Of a stretch of DNA of 64,000 bases, positions 8,519 through 17,380 are shown in pieces. The DNA is from Oscillospiraceae bacterium (lineage in GTDB: Bacteria; Bacillota; Clostridia; Oscillospirales; Ruminococcaceae), in NCBI GenBank assembly GCA_014799385.1, contig JAAVIC010000003.1, positions 84,644 through 148,643 on the forward strand, given 5' to 3'. The translations under genes and the position numbers were made by a program. Within the stretch, counting starts at the first letter, position 1, and each line of letters opens with the position of its first letter. The notes beneath the pieces are model-generated. The model was not told the DNA's origin. It ran no database searches and saw nothing but the letters and a program-made list of their open reading frames with translations.

Positions 8519-10684
8519 ATGGACAACAATATCGGAAAAAAGCTGGACGGACGCTATGAGCTGCTTGAACTTATCGGCGTCGGCGGAATGGCGGATATTT
8601 ATCGCGCGATGGATATGCAAGAGGACAGAGTCGTTGCGGTTAAGATTCTCAAAACGGAGTTTGCGGGGAGCGAAGAGTTCCTGCGCCGCTTCCGCAACGA
8701 AAGCAAGGCTATTGCGCTGCTTTCGCATCCAAATATTGTAAAAATCTACGATGTGGGCTTCACCGATAAGGTGCAGTTTATCGTTATGGAGTATGTTGAC
8801 GGCATCACTCTGGCGGATTATATCGAACAACAGGGCATTCTGAAATGGCGCGATTCCGTGCATTTTATCGTGCAGGTTCTGCGCGCGCTTCAGCACGCCC
8901 ATGACCGCGGAATCGTTCACCGTGACATTAAAACCTCGAACGTTATGCTGCTGCGTGACGGCACGATCAAGGTGATGGATTTCGGAATTGCGCGGTTCAA
9001 TCGCGAGAACAACAAAACAATGTCCGAAAAGACCATCGGCTCGGTGCACTACATAAGCCCCGAGCAGGCGCGCGGCGATATTACTGATGAGCGCAGCGAT
9101 ATTTATTCCGTTGGCGTGGCATTGTATGAAATGCTGACGGGTAAGAAGCCGTTTGACGGCGATACCCCCGTTGCTATCGCTTTGAAGCACATGCAGAGCG
9201 TTCCCAAAAGACCCACCGAAATCAACGAAACCATTCCCGAGGGGCTTGAGCAGATCGTTCTCAAGGCAATGCAGAAAGAGCCTGCCGCGCGTTATCAGAC
9301 GGCGGGCGAGATGATAAACGACCTTGAGGAGTTCAAGCGCAATCCCGGAATTGTGTTCGACTATAAGTACAACTCCACGGACGGCACGGCGAAATACACC
9401 AACAGACCGTATCCCGCTGCTGAGCCGGAGAACGTCCGCCGCAGACGCATCGTTGACGAGGACGATGATTACGGCGACGACTACGATGATGACGATGACG
9501 ACGAATTGGAGGATCGCCGCAGTCCGCTGATACCGATTCTGTTTGCGGTTGGCGCGGCATTTGTGATCTGTACGGTTTTTCTGATTCTTATACTGGTTCA
9601 GAACAAGCTTGGCAGCAATCCCGAGCCGGCAAGCAACACGATTGACGCTGAAATCAGCATTGACCAGAACAACGAGTTCCCGATGCCGAATCTTATCGGA
9701 ATGTCTTGGGACGAGGTATTGCAGAAGTATGGCGATGGAAGATATATGAACATTGTCAAAGAGGAGGAGTGGAACGAAGCCACCAAGGGTCAGATTTTCG
9801 ACCAGGAGATCAGCGAGAGCCGCAGGGTAAAGGTTGGTACCTTCGTTACCGTAAAGGTCAGCAAAGGAATCCGCGAGGTTGAGATTCCCGATGTGACGGG
9901 TTGGACCGTAACTCTGGCGGAGCAGCAGCTTACCCGCGAGGGCTTTAAGGTTTCCAAGAAGTTTAAGGAGGACGAGGAAGTCCCCAAGGACAGAGTAATT
10001 TCCACTACTCCCGCGGCGCATGAAATGCTGCCTCAAGGAAGCACCGTAATTATTGTTGGAAGCACCGGTGCTAAGGATAAGCCGATTTCCATGCCGAAGC
10101 TCACGGGTATGCCGGTTTCCGAGGCGATAAAGCGTTGTGACGAGTATCATCTCAGCTATACTATCGAGAGCAAGGACAGCGAAAGACCCGAGGGAGAAGT
10201 AATCGGGCAGAGCATCAACCCGAATGAGATAGTTTCCCGCGATAATACGGTTGTTCTTTATGTCAGCACGGGTGAAATACCGGATATGAGCTCCACTGTG
10301 AATATTTCCGTGCCGATGCTTTCAACGGGAGAGTTTGAGTTCAGGTTCTATGTGGACGGAGTTTTGGATCCCTCGGCAACCGAAATCCGCGATGTCAGCC
10401 TTTCCAGCGCAAGAGAGCTGAAGTATGTTGTTAAGGGTCAGCCCGGCGAAACCAAGAGATTGACGGTTAAGGTCAAAAACACGAATACGGGCGCGGAGGG
10501 TATCTTCTATGAATACCGCATTGACTTTACGGAGAACGAAGATCCCGAGCAGACCGTTGAGTTCCGGAACAGCGAAATTTTTGAGCAGCTTTTGGGCGGC
10601 GGAGAAGAAGAGTCTAACAGTTCAAGCTCCGATGACGACCCCTTGAATAACGACCCGCCTTTCCCGGATGACACCAATGAGTGA
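8519..10684 (+). CDS. prkC: PASTA-domain serine/threonine protein kinase PrkC
   Basis: Membrane kinase that senses cell-wall fragments and, in spore formers, germination muropeptides. The kinase domain spans about residues 12-275: glycine loop IGVGGMAD, VAVK lysine at 42, HRDIKTSN near 134-141, DFG at 154-156 and SVHYISPEQARG. A very acidic linker (Asp/Glu run near 314-330) precedes one transmembrane segment (about 337-360). Three PASTA repeats follow (MPNLIGMSWDEV, IPDVTGWTVTLA, MPKLTGMPVSEA), then an uncharacterised C-terminal region to residue 721. ATG 8519 is chosen because the kinase domain begins directly after it. Confidence 0.94.
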   Translation: MDNNIGKKLDGRYELLELIGVGGMADIYRAMDMQEDRVVAVKILKTEFAGSEEFLRRFRNESKAIALLSHPNIVKIYDVGFTDKVQFIVMEYVDGITLADYIEQQGILKWRDSVHFIVQVLRALQHAHDRGIVHRDIKTSNVMLLRDGTIKVMDFGIARFNRENNKTMSEKTIGSVHYISPEQARGDITDERSDIYSVGVALYEMLTGKKPFDGDTPVAIALKHMQSVPKRPTEINETIPEGLEQIVLKAMQKEPAARYQTAGEMINDLEEFKRNPGIVFDYKYNSTDGTAKYTNRPYPAAEPENVRRRRIVDEDDDYGDDYDDDDDDELEDRRSPLIPILFAVGAAFVICTVFLILILVQNKLGSNPEPASNTIDAEISIDQNNEFPMPNLIGMSWDEVLQKYGDGRYMNIVKEEEWNEATKGQIFDQEISESRRVKVGTFVTVKVSKGIREVEIPDVTGWTVTLAEQQLTREGFKVSKKFKEDEEVPKDRVISTTPAAHEMLPQGSTVIIVGSTGAKDKPISMPKLTGMPVSEAIKRCDEYHLSYTIESKDSERPEGEVIGQSINPNEIVSRDNTVVLYVSTGEIPDMSSTVNISVPMLSTGEFEFRFYVDGVLDPSATEIRDVSLSSARELKYVVKGQPGETKRLTVKVKNTNTGAEGIFYEYRIDFTENEDPEQTVEFRNSEIFEQLLGGGEEESNSSSSDDDPLNNDPPFPDDTNE

Positions 10685-11567
10685 TTCGATGGTTTTCAGC
10701 GGAATAATCGTCAGGGCTACGGGTGGAAATTACTACGTTGAAACACCCGATGGCGATGTGGTCAAGTGCGCGGCACGGGGAATATTCCGTGCGCGGGGAA
10801 TCAGCCCCGCCGCAGGAGATTTCGTCCGCGTGGAAACCGAGGGCGACCCGGTTATTACGGATATCAGCGAGCGGAGGAACTATCTGGTTCGTCCGCCGCT
10901 TGCTAATCTCGATGTAATCGTGTTCGTGAACAGCACCTCCGAGCCGGCAGTGAACAGCTTTATTCTGGATAAGCTGATTGCGATAGCCGACAGTAAGGGA
11001 ATTGAGCCGATTATCGCGTTCACCAAGATCGACCTTAAAACCGCGGGGGAGTTTCCCGAAATCTACCGCAGAATCGGAATCCCCGTGTGCGTGGTGGATA
11101 ATCTTACGGGCGAGGGCGCGTGTGACGTAAAGCGGCTCATCACGGGCAAAACCGCTGCGTTTGTCGGGAATTCGGGGGTCGGGAAGTCCAGTCTGCTGAA
11201 CAACCTTTATCCCGAGCTTAACCTCGACATCGCGGACATCAGCAAGAAATTGGGCAGAGGGCGGCATACCACGCGGCAAGTAGAGCTGTTCAAAAGGGAC
11301 GGCGGATATATCGCCGATACCCCCGGATTTTCCACCGTTGATACCGAGCGTTACTGCAAAATTCCGAAAGAGGAGCTGGATTACGCGTTCCGTGAGTTCA
11401 GACCGTTTCTCGGGAAGTGCGAGTTCGCAAACTGCGCGCACATTAAGGAGCGAGGCTGCGCTGTCAAGGCGGCAGCGGAAACTGGCGAAATCGCGCAGTC
11501 GCGCTATCGCAGCTACGTGAGAATGTTTGAGGAATCCAAAAACGATTGGGAGAAAGGCTCGAAATGA
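10677..11567 (+). CDS. rsgA: Ribosome small-subunit-dependent GTPase A (RsgA)
   Basis: GTPase acting late in 30S maturation. Circularly permuted G-motifs appear in the expected order: FTKIDL (G4), then GNSGVGKSSLLN (G1), then DTPGFST (G3). An N-terminal OB-fold comes before them and a C-terminal zinc site (CEFANC, H, C) after them. In-frame ATGs exist at 10668, 10677 and 10689. None has a convincing ribosome site, and all overlap or abut the end of prkC, suggesting coupling to it. The order phosphatase-kinase-rsgA-thiN is typical of Firmicutes. Confidence 0.94.
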   Translation: MSDSMVFSGIIVRATGGNYYVETPDGDVVKCAARGIFRARGISPAAGDFVRVETEGDPVITDISERRNYLVRPPLANLDVIVFVNSTSEPAVNSFILDKLIAIADSKGIEPIIAFTKIDLKTAGEFPEIYRRIGIPVCVVDNLTGEGACDVKRLITGKTAAFVGNSGVGKSSLLNNLYPELNLDIADISKKLGRGRHTTRQVELFKRDGGYIADTPGFSTVDTERYCKIPKEELDYAFREFRPFLGKCEFANCAHIKERGCAVKAAAETGEIAQSRYRSYVRMFEESKNDWEKGSK

Positions 11568-12184
11568 CCGATTCGGAGATTTGTACCATAATTTGCGGCG
11601 CGCCGTGCGCGGAATTTCCACGGGAGAAGGTGCGCGGATTTGTTATCGCCGCAGACCATGGCTTGGATTACGCTTTGGCGGCGGGAATCACTCCCGATTT
11701 GGTTGTCGGGGATTTCGACAGCGCTAAGACAGAGATTCCGATCGGGATTCAATGCGTTCGCGTATCCCCGATAAAGGACGATACGGACGCGGCTTTGGCG
11801 GCGGAACTCGCGATAAAAAAGGGCTTCCGCGAGCTGAGATTTTTGTGCGCGCTGGGAGGAAGGCTTGACCATTCCATTGCTAATATCCAACTGTTGTACG
11901 GTCTGAAAAAGCACGGGATAAACGGCATTATGTACGGCGACAATACGGAGCTGCTTCTGGCGCGCGATGAAAGCGTGGAGATTCCGCGATTTGAGGGGTA
12001 TGTGTCGGTGTTTTCATATACGGCGGATTGTGTTGTTTCCGAGCAGGGAATGAAATATCCGCTGACGGAAAAGCTGCTCACCAACGACCTCACATTGGGA
12101 GTGAGCAACGAGATTACGGAAGAAATGGCGCGTATCACCGTCCATTCGGGAACCGCATTGATTATGAAGGTAACGGAAAAATGA
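11564..12184 (+). CDS. thiN: Thiamine pyrophosphokinase
   Basis: Transfers pyrophosphate from ATP to thiamine, giving thiamine diphosphate, the cofactor used for example by Dxs, encoded about 11 kb downstream. Motifs: AADHGLDYAL, VVGDFDS (catalytic acidic box), DDTDAALA and LGGRLDHSIAN. The ATG at 11564 overlaps the rsgA stop (ATGA) and has the ribosome site gggagaaagg. About 206 residues, a normal length. Confidence 0.92.
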   Translation: MTDSEICTIICGAPCAEFPREKVRGFVIAADHGLDYALAAGITPDLVVGDFDSAKTEIPIGIQCVRVSPIKDDTDAALAAELAIKKGFRELRFLCALGGRLDHSIANIQLLYGLKKHGINGIMYGDNTELLLARDESVEIPRFEGYVSVFSYTADCVVSEQGMKYPLTEKLLTNDLTLGVSNEITEEMARITVHSGTALIMKVTEK

Positions 12185-12804
12185 GTTTTGAATCCGAAAT
12201 GAAAATAATGTCGCGGAATTTCCGCAACGGAGCGGATAAAATCGCGCCGCTGCCCGCTGTTCCGTGGCTTAAGAGTGATGACGGATTGTCGCGGCTGTAC
12301 GAGGAGTTTCCGCGTTTAATGGAGCGCGGAGAGGTGTACTACGCGAGCCTTGTTCAGGCGAACAGTTGTCTGTTCAAGCCCGCCAACGGCGACTTAACTC
12401 CGAGCGTTGCGTCAATAATCTACAACCACAAGCGTCCGCGTGAAACGGTAGAAAACCCGATGATTCTGCGGATTTTCTCGCATTATTTATACGGATATAA
12501 GAACAAAATGCCCGAGGAGATACCCGAGTGGATTCAGCCCGCCGTCAGCGCGATTACCGATGAGCTTGACCGCTCACGCGTGGTAATCAAAGCGGGCGCG
12601 AAGGACGATTTTGCGATGAACATCACGCTTCAAAGTGTTCTGGTGTTCCGTGAGCATTTGCCCAAAACCAAGCTGGACGGCGGAATACTCCCTATTATCG
12701 CCGCACCGAAAGAGTGCGAATCGGTGATGATTTTGCCGCAGAGATTCTGGTCGAGCGAATTTATCCGCGATTGGAGCTATACAATGCGGCTTCCCAACGA
12801 TTGA
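12181..12804 (+). CDS. Hypothetical protein
   Basis: 207 residues, not recognised. The ATG at 12181 overlaps the thiN stop (ATGA), so it is translationally coupled to thiN. No signal peptide, transmembrane segment or known motif was seen. The sequence looks like a soluble alpha/beta protein (LYEEFPRLMERGEVYYASL, SFRIF-like helices, RFWSSEFIRDWSY at the end). Its base and codon use match its neighbours, so it belongs to the core chromosome. Confidence 0.8.
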   Translation: MSFESEMKIMSRNFRNGADKIAPLPAVPWLKSDDGLSRLYEEFPRLMERGEVYYASLVQANSCLFKPANGDLTPSVASIIYNHKRPRETVENPMILRIFSHYLYGYKNKMPEEIPEWIQPAVSAITDELDRSRVVIKAGAKDDFAMNITLQSVLVFREHLPKTKLDGGILPIIAAPKECESVMILPQRFWSSEFIRDWSYTMRLPND

Positions 12805-12815
12805 GGGGAGTAAAA

Positions 12816-13400
12816 ATGGTTGATGAAAAATATTTGCAGAAATTGATTAAAAATGTTTCGGCACTCAGAAAAAAGGTAAGTCACAGCCCTATCGACCCTA
12901 ACGAGTGCGTTGTAACTTATATGGCTACAAAGAGGAAATCGTTTGTGGGAATGAAATCGGGATACGCAGAACAGCTCTTCAGAATAGAAAACGGAATTAA
13001 AGAATCCGAGAAAATCAGGGCGAACTGCAAGGACTATCTGAAGATATTCAGAAACCGTCAAGGAGATGTTCTCCAAATAGAAAAGTACGCTAACGGTAGG
13101 ATTGATTGCCTTTTTCAGTCTTATCGCGGGGAAAGCCTGTTTTGTTTGTTTCCGTTTTCGGCTAACGGCGGATTCTATCCGACATATTCGTATGTGACCG
13201 TATATGAGGGCGAAAAGATTATCGAGGAGTATATGGTTGACGGCGACCAAATCGTCTATGAATGTTACTCAAACGAAACCGAAACGAGTGTTGATTATGA
13301 GTTTGTAAATTATGTCAACGGCGGGAAAGCTCCGATATTAGAACAAAGAACGGGCGTTTTCGGATTCGCTCCGTTAAGGTACGAAAATAAGATGCGGTAA
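12816..13400 (+). CDS. Hypothetical protein
   Basis: 194 residues, not recognised. The ribosome site ggggag sits 5 bases before the ATG at 12816. The N-terminus is helical and lysine-rich (KYLQKLIKNVSALRKKV). The rest is rich in aromatic and polar residues with likely beta-strands (YSYVTVYEGEKIIEEYMV). No membrane segment. It is last before a strong terminator whose left arm overlaps its stop codon, and it is more AT-rich than thiN. Confidence 0.75.
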   Translation: MVDEKYLQKLIKNVSALRKKVSHSPIDPNECVVTYMATKRKSFVGMKSGYAEQLFRIENGIKESEKIRANCKDYLKIFRNRQGDVLQIEKYANGRIDCLFQSYRGESLFCLFPFSANGGFYPTYSYVTVYEGEKIIEEYMVDGDQIVYECYSNETETSVDYEFVNYVNGGKAPILEQRTGVFGFAPLRYENKMR

Positions 13401-13425
13401 ACCGTAAAGGTTTACCGCATTTTTG
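13392..13425 (+). terminator. Rho-independent terminator after the prkC-rsgA-thiN group
   Basis: A perfect 12-bp stem, ATGCGGTAAACC / GGTTTACCGCAT, with loop GTAAA is followed by TTTTGTT. The left arm includes the last codons and the stop of the preceding gene. Confidence 0.9.
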
Positions 13426-13426
13426 T

Positions 13427-13454
13427 TCTAATTTCTGTTTCCCCGGCATACAAT
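13427..13454 (+). promoter_or_regulatory. Sigma-E-like promoter of the spoIIIA operon
   Basis: CATACAAT (13447-13454) is a close match to the sigma-E -10 box. TCTAATT (13427-13433) lies 13 bases upstream as a candidate -35. In Bacillus the spoIIIA operon is known to be transcribed by sigma-E in the mother cell, which fits. The -35 match is weaker than the -10. Confidence 0.6.
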
Positions 13455-13490
13455 TCAGCAAAAGGACAATCTGTAACGGGAGGACAAAAA

Positions 13491-14345
13491 ATGATTTCAG
13501 CAGTTAAAATTCCGTTGAAGTCCATCGCGAAAATCCGCGTTTCTATGCCGTTTTCGAGCGTCGCGGAGATTCGGCTTCGCGCGGGGAGACCGTGTGTTGT
13601 GGTGGACATTTACGGGGAAATGAGCACTTGCTCACAGCCGTTTTCCGCCGAGGAAATCGCGGATTGTTTTGCGGAGATATGCCGCTATTCCGTGCACAGC
13701 TATCAGGACGAGATCTCGCGCGGATTCGTCACCCTCGACGGCGGACATCGTGTGGGAATCTGCGGAACGGCGGTAAAGAACAACGGCAAAATCGACTTTT
13801 TCAAGGATATTTCGGGACTGAATATCCGCATTGCGCACGAGGTCAAAGGCTGCGCGGACGAGCTTTACGAGCGTTTTTTCGCGGATAAGCCGCGCTCTCT
13901 GCTGCTCGGGGGCGCGCCGATGAGCGGAAAAACCACGCTGTTGCGCGATTTGGCACGGCGGCTTGGGGAGCGTCACCGTGTTACGCTGATTGACAGCCGC
14001 AGTGAGATTTCCGCGAGTGTTCACGGAGTTCCGACATTGGACATCGGTCTGAACACGGACGCGCTGTGCGGCTGCGGAAAGTCCGAGGGGATTATGATGG
14101 CATTACGCACACTAAGTCCCGAGTACATAATCTGTGACGAAATCGGCAATGACGGCGCGGCAGTGGAACAGGCGCTGTTCTGCGGCGTGAAAATCATCGC
14201 CGCCGCGCACGCCGCAAGTCTTCGTGAGCTGGAGCTGCGCCCCCAAACGCGCTCGATTATGCCGTTTTTCGATGTTGCTGCGGTTATCGGAGAGCGCGGA
14301 CGCTTGATTGAATTTCGCGAGGGGGCAGGCAAATGTTACGTATAA
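13491..14345 (+). CDS. spoIIIAA: Stage III sporulation protein AA (ATPase)
   Basis: Predicted secretion-type ATPase that powers the SpoIIIA-SpoIIQ channel between mother cell and forespore. Walker A GAPMSGKTT is at about residues 141-149, followed by TLIDSRSEISAS and YIICDEIGNDG (Walker B). The 284-residue length is slightly shorter than the Bacillus protein. The gggagg ribosome site is well placed. First gene of the complete AA-AH operon. Confidence 0.95.
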   Translation: MISAVKIPLKSIAKIRVSMPFSSVAEIRLRAGRPCVVVDIYGEMSTCSQPFSAEEIADCFAEICRYSVHSYQDEISRGFVTLDGGHRVGICGTAVKNNGKIDFFKDISGLNIRIAHEVKGCADELYERFFADKPRSLLLGGAPMSGKTTLLRDLARRLGERHRVTLIDSRSEISASVHGVPTLDIGLNTDALCGCGKSEGIMMALRTLSPEYIICDEIGNDGAAVEQALFCGVKIIAAAHAASLRELELRPQTRSIMPFFDVAAVIGERGRLIEFREGAGKCYV

Positions 14346-14812
14346 TTGCGGCATTTATCGCGCTGATTTGCTGCGCCGCCGAGGGTTATCGCCGCAGCGC
14401 AAGGCTGAAAATCCGCGTTGATACGCTTGGTGAAATCGAGCGTATGTTGAGCGATTTCGCGATTGAGATACGCTGCTCCGCGCTTACCGTGGACGAGCTT
14501 ATGCGCCGCGCGGACGGACACTTCGCGGAAATTTTCGCGGTCTGTCGCGAGAAAAGCGAAAACGCAAAATCCGCGTGGGAATCCGCATGCGGAATGCTCC
14601 CCCAAAAGGACAAGGAAACCGCGCTGCTGCGCGAGTTGGGACGTTCTCTCGGAACATCGGACAGAACAGGGCAGCTCCAACTTCTGGAGCTGTATTCCGA
14701 GCGAATTTCGGACTTGCGCGCGGCAGCGGAATCGGATTGCTTGCGCAAGGCGCAGGCGGTTCAGCGCGTGGGAATCCTGTGCGGAATCGCCGTTGCGGTG
14801 CTGATTATTTGA
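14333..14812 (+). CDS. spoIIIAB: Stage III sporulation protein AB
   Basis: 159 residues with an N-terminal membrane anchor (MLRIIAAFIALICCAAEGY) and the type II secretion GspF-like helical region (ERMLSDFAIEIRCSALTVDEL, LGRSLGTSDRTGQ). A C-terminal hydrophobic helix ends the protein. Overlaps spoIIIAA by 13 bases with ribosome site gaggggg inside it. Part of the mother-cell side of the feeding-channel complex. Confidence 0.94.
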   Translation: MLRIIAAFIALICCAAEGYRRSARLKIRVDTLGEIERMLSDFAIEIRCSALTVDELMRRADGHFAEIFAVCREKSENAKSAWESACGMLPQKDKETALLRELGRSLGTSDRTGQLQLLELYSERISDLRAAAESDCLRKAQAVQRVGILCGIAVAVLII

Positions 14813-14819
14813 GGTTGTT

Positions 14820-15017
14820 ATGGAGATTGATTTGTTGTTCAAAATCGCCGCTGTGGGCATAATCGTGGCGATTCTCAATTTGATTTTGAAAAAGACCGAC
14901 CATGATGAACAGGTGGTAATGTTGAATGTCGCGGGGCTGATAATCGTGCTGATGATGCTGATTCCCGCGCTGTCGGACTTGATCAATACGGTTAAGGATA
15001 CGTTCGGGCTGTGGTGA
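14820..15017 (+). CDS. spoIIIAC: Stage III sporulation protein AC
   Basis: Small two-helix membrane protein of 65 residues (MEIDLLFKIAAVGI, LNVAGLIIVLMMLIPALSDL). Length and order match SpoIIIAC, which together with AD forms membrane components of the channel. It sits 7 bases after spoIIIAB and 4 before spoIIIAD. Confidence 0.94.
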   Translation: MEIDLLFKIAAVGIIVAILNLILKKTDHDEQVVMLNVAGLIIVLMMLIPALSDLINTVKDTFGLW

Positions 15018-15021
15018 TGGT

Positions 15022-15408
15022 ATGAATATTATAACGGTATGCGGATTCGGGATTCTGGCGGTGGTTCTATGCCTGACGGTGCGGCAGATAAAGCCCGATA
15101 TGGCGGTAATGGTGGGAATCGCGGCGGGGGTCGTGATCCTCGGAATGGCGATTTCCGCGCTGATTCCGTCCGTAAACGCGGTGAGCGCACTCGCGGAGCA
15201 AGCGGGAATCGACAGCAGCTTTGTGGCGGTGCTTATCAAGGCGTTGGCAGTGTGCTATATTACCACGCTCTCGGCGGACTGCGCGCGTGACGCGGGCGAG
15301 GCGGCTCTCGGCGCGAAACTGGAGATTGCCGGGCGCGTGGCGATTGCCGGGATCTCGTTGCCCGTGTTTACCGGTCTGGCGAGTTTGGTTACGGGGCTGT
15401 TGTCGTAA
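15022..15408 (+). CDS. spoIIIAD: Stage III sporulation protein AD
   Basis: 128-residue polytopic membrane protein. Hydrophobic segments include IITVCGFGILAVVLCL, MAVMVGIAAGVVILGMAI and a C-terminal pair ending in LASLVTGLLS, with the conserved stretch CYITTLSADCARDAGE between them. Matches SpoIIIAD in size and position. Confidence 0.94.
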   Translation: MNIITVCGFGILAVVLCLTVRQIKPDMAVMVGIAAGVVILGMAISALIPSVNAVSALAEQAGIDSSFVAVLIKALAVCYITTLSADCARDAGEAALGAKLEIAGRVAIAGISLPVFTGLASLVTGLLS

Positions 15409-15437
15409 TAACTCACAGCAACAATTAGGGGAGAAGT

Positions 15438-15536
15438 GCAAATTCCGCAAGCCGCCGCGGAAGCGCAACGCAGTGGAGCTTTCGCGGCGAGGCTAGCGCA
15501 GATGAGCGTAGCTCATCTGCGCGGTGCGGAATTTGC
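15438..15536 (+). repeat. Structured leader element, copy 2 (before spoIIIAE)
   Basis: Outer stem GCAAATTCCGCA (15438-15449) pairs with TGCGGAATTTGC (15525-15536). Inside are two hairpins: a GC-rich one around CGCCGCGG...CGCGGCG and GCGCAGATGAGC/GCTCATCTGCGC. It ends 10 bases before the spoIIIAE ATG and interrupts the spoIIIA operon. This copy lacks the aggag that usually follows the right arm. Confidence 0.85.
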
Positions 15537-15546
15537 CAATTAAAAT

Positions 15547-16650
15547 ATGAAAAAAATTTGGATATTATTGGCTCTGATTATGCTAATTTTCGGCATATTG
15601 GACAAGTCCGTATATGCCGAATCCGTTGAGGATTACGGTACGGAGCAAATCGCGGAGGCATTGCCCGATGACGCGCGGGAGCAGCTTGAAAGCGGCGGAA
15701 TAACTCCGGATAACTCGGGCGCGATCGGTCTGACTTTCGGAGGGGTGTTGGGCGGAATCTGGGATACGTTCTGCGATAAGGCTGCCGCGCCGCTGAGAAT
15801 GCTGTGCTCGCTTACGGCAGTGGTGCTGTTCTGCGCGTTGGCACGGAGCTTTACCGAGGCGGGAAACCTCAAGGGCGTGTTCTCGGTGGTAGGCGTGCTG
15901 TGCGGCGCGGGAATTGTCGCCGCGCAGATGAACTCGCTGCTGAACGAAACGTTGGGAACGCTGTCCGCAGCGGCAAATTTCATGTTGGTTTTCGTGCCGA
16001 TATTGGCGGGTATCGCGGCGGTTTTGGGGTATGTAACGTCCGCAACGGCAGTAAATTCCGCAGTATTGGCGGCAACGCAGCTGTTTTCGCAGCTTGCGGT
16101 GAATTTCCTTGCGCCGTTGTGCGGAGCGGTTCTGGGAATGTCCGTGGCGGGCGCGGTGAATACCGAGTTCAAGTTGGACAAACTCAGCGAGATGGTGAAA
16201 AAGTTCGTGGTGTGGGGATTGTCGTTGATTATGACGGTGTTCGTGAGCGTTCTGTCCACGCAGACGCTGGTGTCTGCCAGCGCGGACAACGCGGCAATCA
16301 AGACCGCGAAATTCGCCGTTTCGCAGGGTGTGCCGATTGTGGGCGGAACGATCTCCGACGCGGTGAACACCTTAAGCGGCGGACTTTCGATGCTCAAAGG
16401 CAGCGTGGGCAGCTACGGACTGATTGCGGCGGCGGCGATAATTCTTCCGACGCTGATTACGCTTTTTGCGTATCAGATCGCGCTGGCATGTTCCGAGGCT
16501 CTCGCCGAGATGTTCGCGCTGAAGGAGCTATCCGCGCTGTTTAAGAGCTGCCGCTCGATTATGACGATCATAATTGCCGTGACGTTCTGCTTTCTGGTGC
16601 TGAATACCGCAGCCGCGCTGATGATGTTTGCGGCAACACACGGCAATTAA
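15547..16650 (+). CDS. spoIIIAE: Stage III sporulation protein AE
   Basis: 367 residues with a cleavable signal sequence (MKKIWILLALIMLIFGIL...YAES) and multiple membrane segments, as in SpoIIIAE, a polytopic channel component. Conserved stretches include LRMLCSLTAVVLFCALARSF, FVPILAGIAAVLG and SVLSTQTLVSASADN. No ribosome site is obvious: the preceding element ends with a plain AT-rich spacer, so initiation may depend on structure or on upstream translation. Confidence 0.94.
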   Translation: MKKIWILLALIMLIFGILDKSVYAESVEDYGTEQIAEALPDDAREQLESGGITPDNSGAIGLTFGGVLGGIWDTFCDKAAAPLRMLCSLTAVVLFCALARSFTEAGNLKGVFSVVGVLCGAGIVAAQMNSLLNETLGTLSAAANFMLVFVPILAGIAAVLGYVTSATAVNSAVLAATQLFSQLAVNFLAPLCGAVLGMSVAGAVNTEFKLDKLSEMVKKFVVWGLSLIMTVFVSVLSTQTLVSASADNAAIKTAKFAVSQGVPIVGGTISDAVNTLSGGLSMLKGSVGSYGLIAAAAIILPTLITLFAYQIALACSEALAEMFALKELSALFKSCRSIMTIIIAVTFCFLVLNTAAALMMFAATHGN

Positions 16651-16683
16651 CAATTGACTTAAGTAAACTGCTGGGATAGAAGT

Positions 16684-16852
16684 GCAAATCGCGAAAGCGA
16701 GCGGCGCGGAATATCGCGCAGCGATGTTCCGCCCCGCCCGTTGCCCTCTGTTGACGGCATCCTTGCCGTCTTTTGGGGCGACCGCGCAAACGTCCTGTTT
16801 GCGCTCGGCTAGTCGACATTGCCGCAGGCAATGTTGACGGTTCGCGATTTGC
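16684..16852 (+). repeat. Structured leader element, copy 3a (expanded form)
   Basis: Outer arms GCAAATCGCGAA (16684-16695) and TTCGCGATTTGC (16841-16852). At least four internal inverted repeats are visible: GGCGCGGAATATC/GATGTTCCGCC, GACGGC/GCCGTC, GCGCAAAC/GTTTGCGC, and GTCGACATTGCC/GGCAATGTTGAC. This is the largest member of the family here, with two extra hairpins relative to the common form. Confidence 0.8.
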
Positions 16853-16869
16853 TATTGAAATAAGGGGGT

Positions 16870-16902
16870 GCAAATTCGGTTCGCAAGTGTTGCCGAATTT
16901 GC
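16870..16902 (+). repeat. Structured leader element, copy 3b (minimal hairpin)
   Basis: A single hairpin, GCAAATTCGG / CCGAATTTGC with a 13-base loop, ends 9 bases before the spoIIIAF ATG. It keeps only the outer stem of the family and the AT-rich right flank (TATTAAAATA), and lies 17 bases after copy 3a. Confidence 0.75.
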
Positions 16903-16911
16903 TATTAAAAT

Positions 16912-17376
16912 ATGGGATTTTTAATTTCTATCTGTATCGCGGCGATTTGTATCGCGCTGTATAAGATGTTGGTTCCCGAAAATAAGTTCTCGGGGCAGAT
17001 TTCGTTTTTATGTGTCTGCGTGTTTTTGCTGACCGGAATAAGCGCGGTTTCGGGCGCGGAGATCGATTTGTCCGCAGATCCGTATGAACTGGGCGCGGAC
17101 GAGAATTACATCGAATTTTCGCAGATTACCGAGGAGCAAGCCCGAAAGCGCGTGGGGACGGAAATGCGGGAGAAAATCACGACAATACTTGCCGAGCGCG
17201 AAATTTTTCCCGAGGAAATTCACGTAATCATTAATATTTCGGGTTTGTACGGCATAGATATTTCACAGGTGAAGCTAGTCTTTAACGCGGGAGAGCAAGC
17301 GGCGGCAGACGCGGCGGCAGACGTTCTCTCGCGGGAGCTTCCCGAGGACATCAAGATTGTAACGGAAGTAAGGTGA
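16912..17376 (+). CDS. spoIIIAF: Stage III sporulation protein AF
   Basis: 154 residues: two N-terminal membrane helices (LISICIAAICIALYKML, ISFLCVCVFLLTGISAV) and a soluble ring-building domain (ITTILAEREIFPEEIHVIINIS). This is the SpoIIIAF layout. A 260-base gap filled by two family-1 elements separates it from spoIIIAE. Confidence 0.93.
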   Translation: MGFLISICIAAICIALYKMLVPENKFSGQISFLCVCVFLLTGISAVSGAEIDLSADPYELGADENYIEFSQITEEQARKRVGTEMREKITTILAEREIFPEEIHVIINISGLYGIDISQVKLVFNAGEQAAADAAADVLSRELPEDIKIVTEVR

Positions 17377-17380
17377 GGAC

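Noticed and set aside
8432..10150. 572-codon open frame on minus, antisense to prkC
   Set aside because: The sense strand has a clear PASTA kinase. The antisense frame has no family features and is a by-product of GC-rich codon use.
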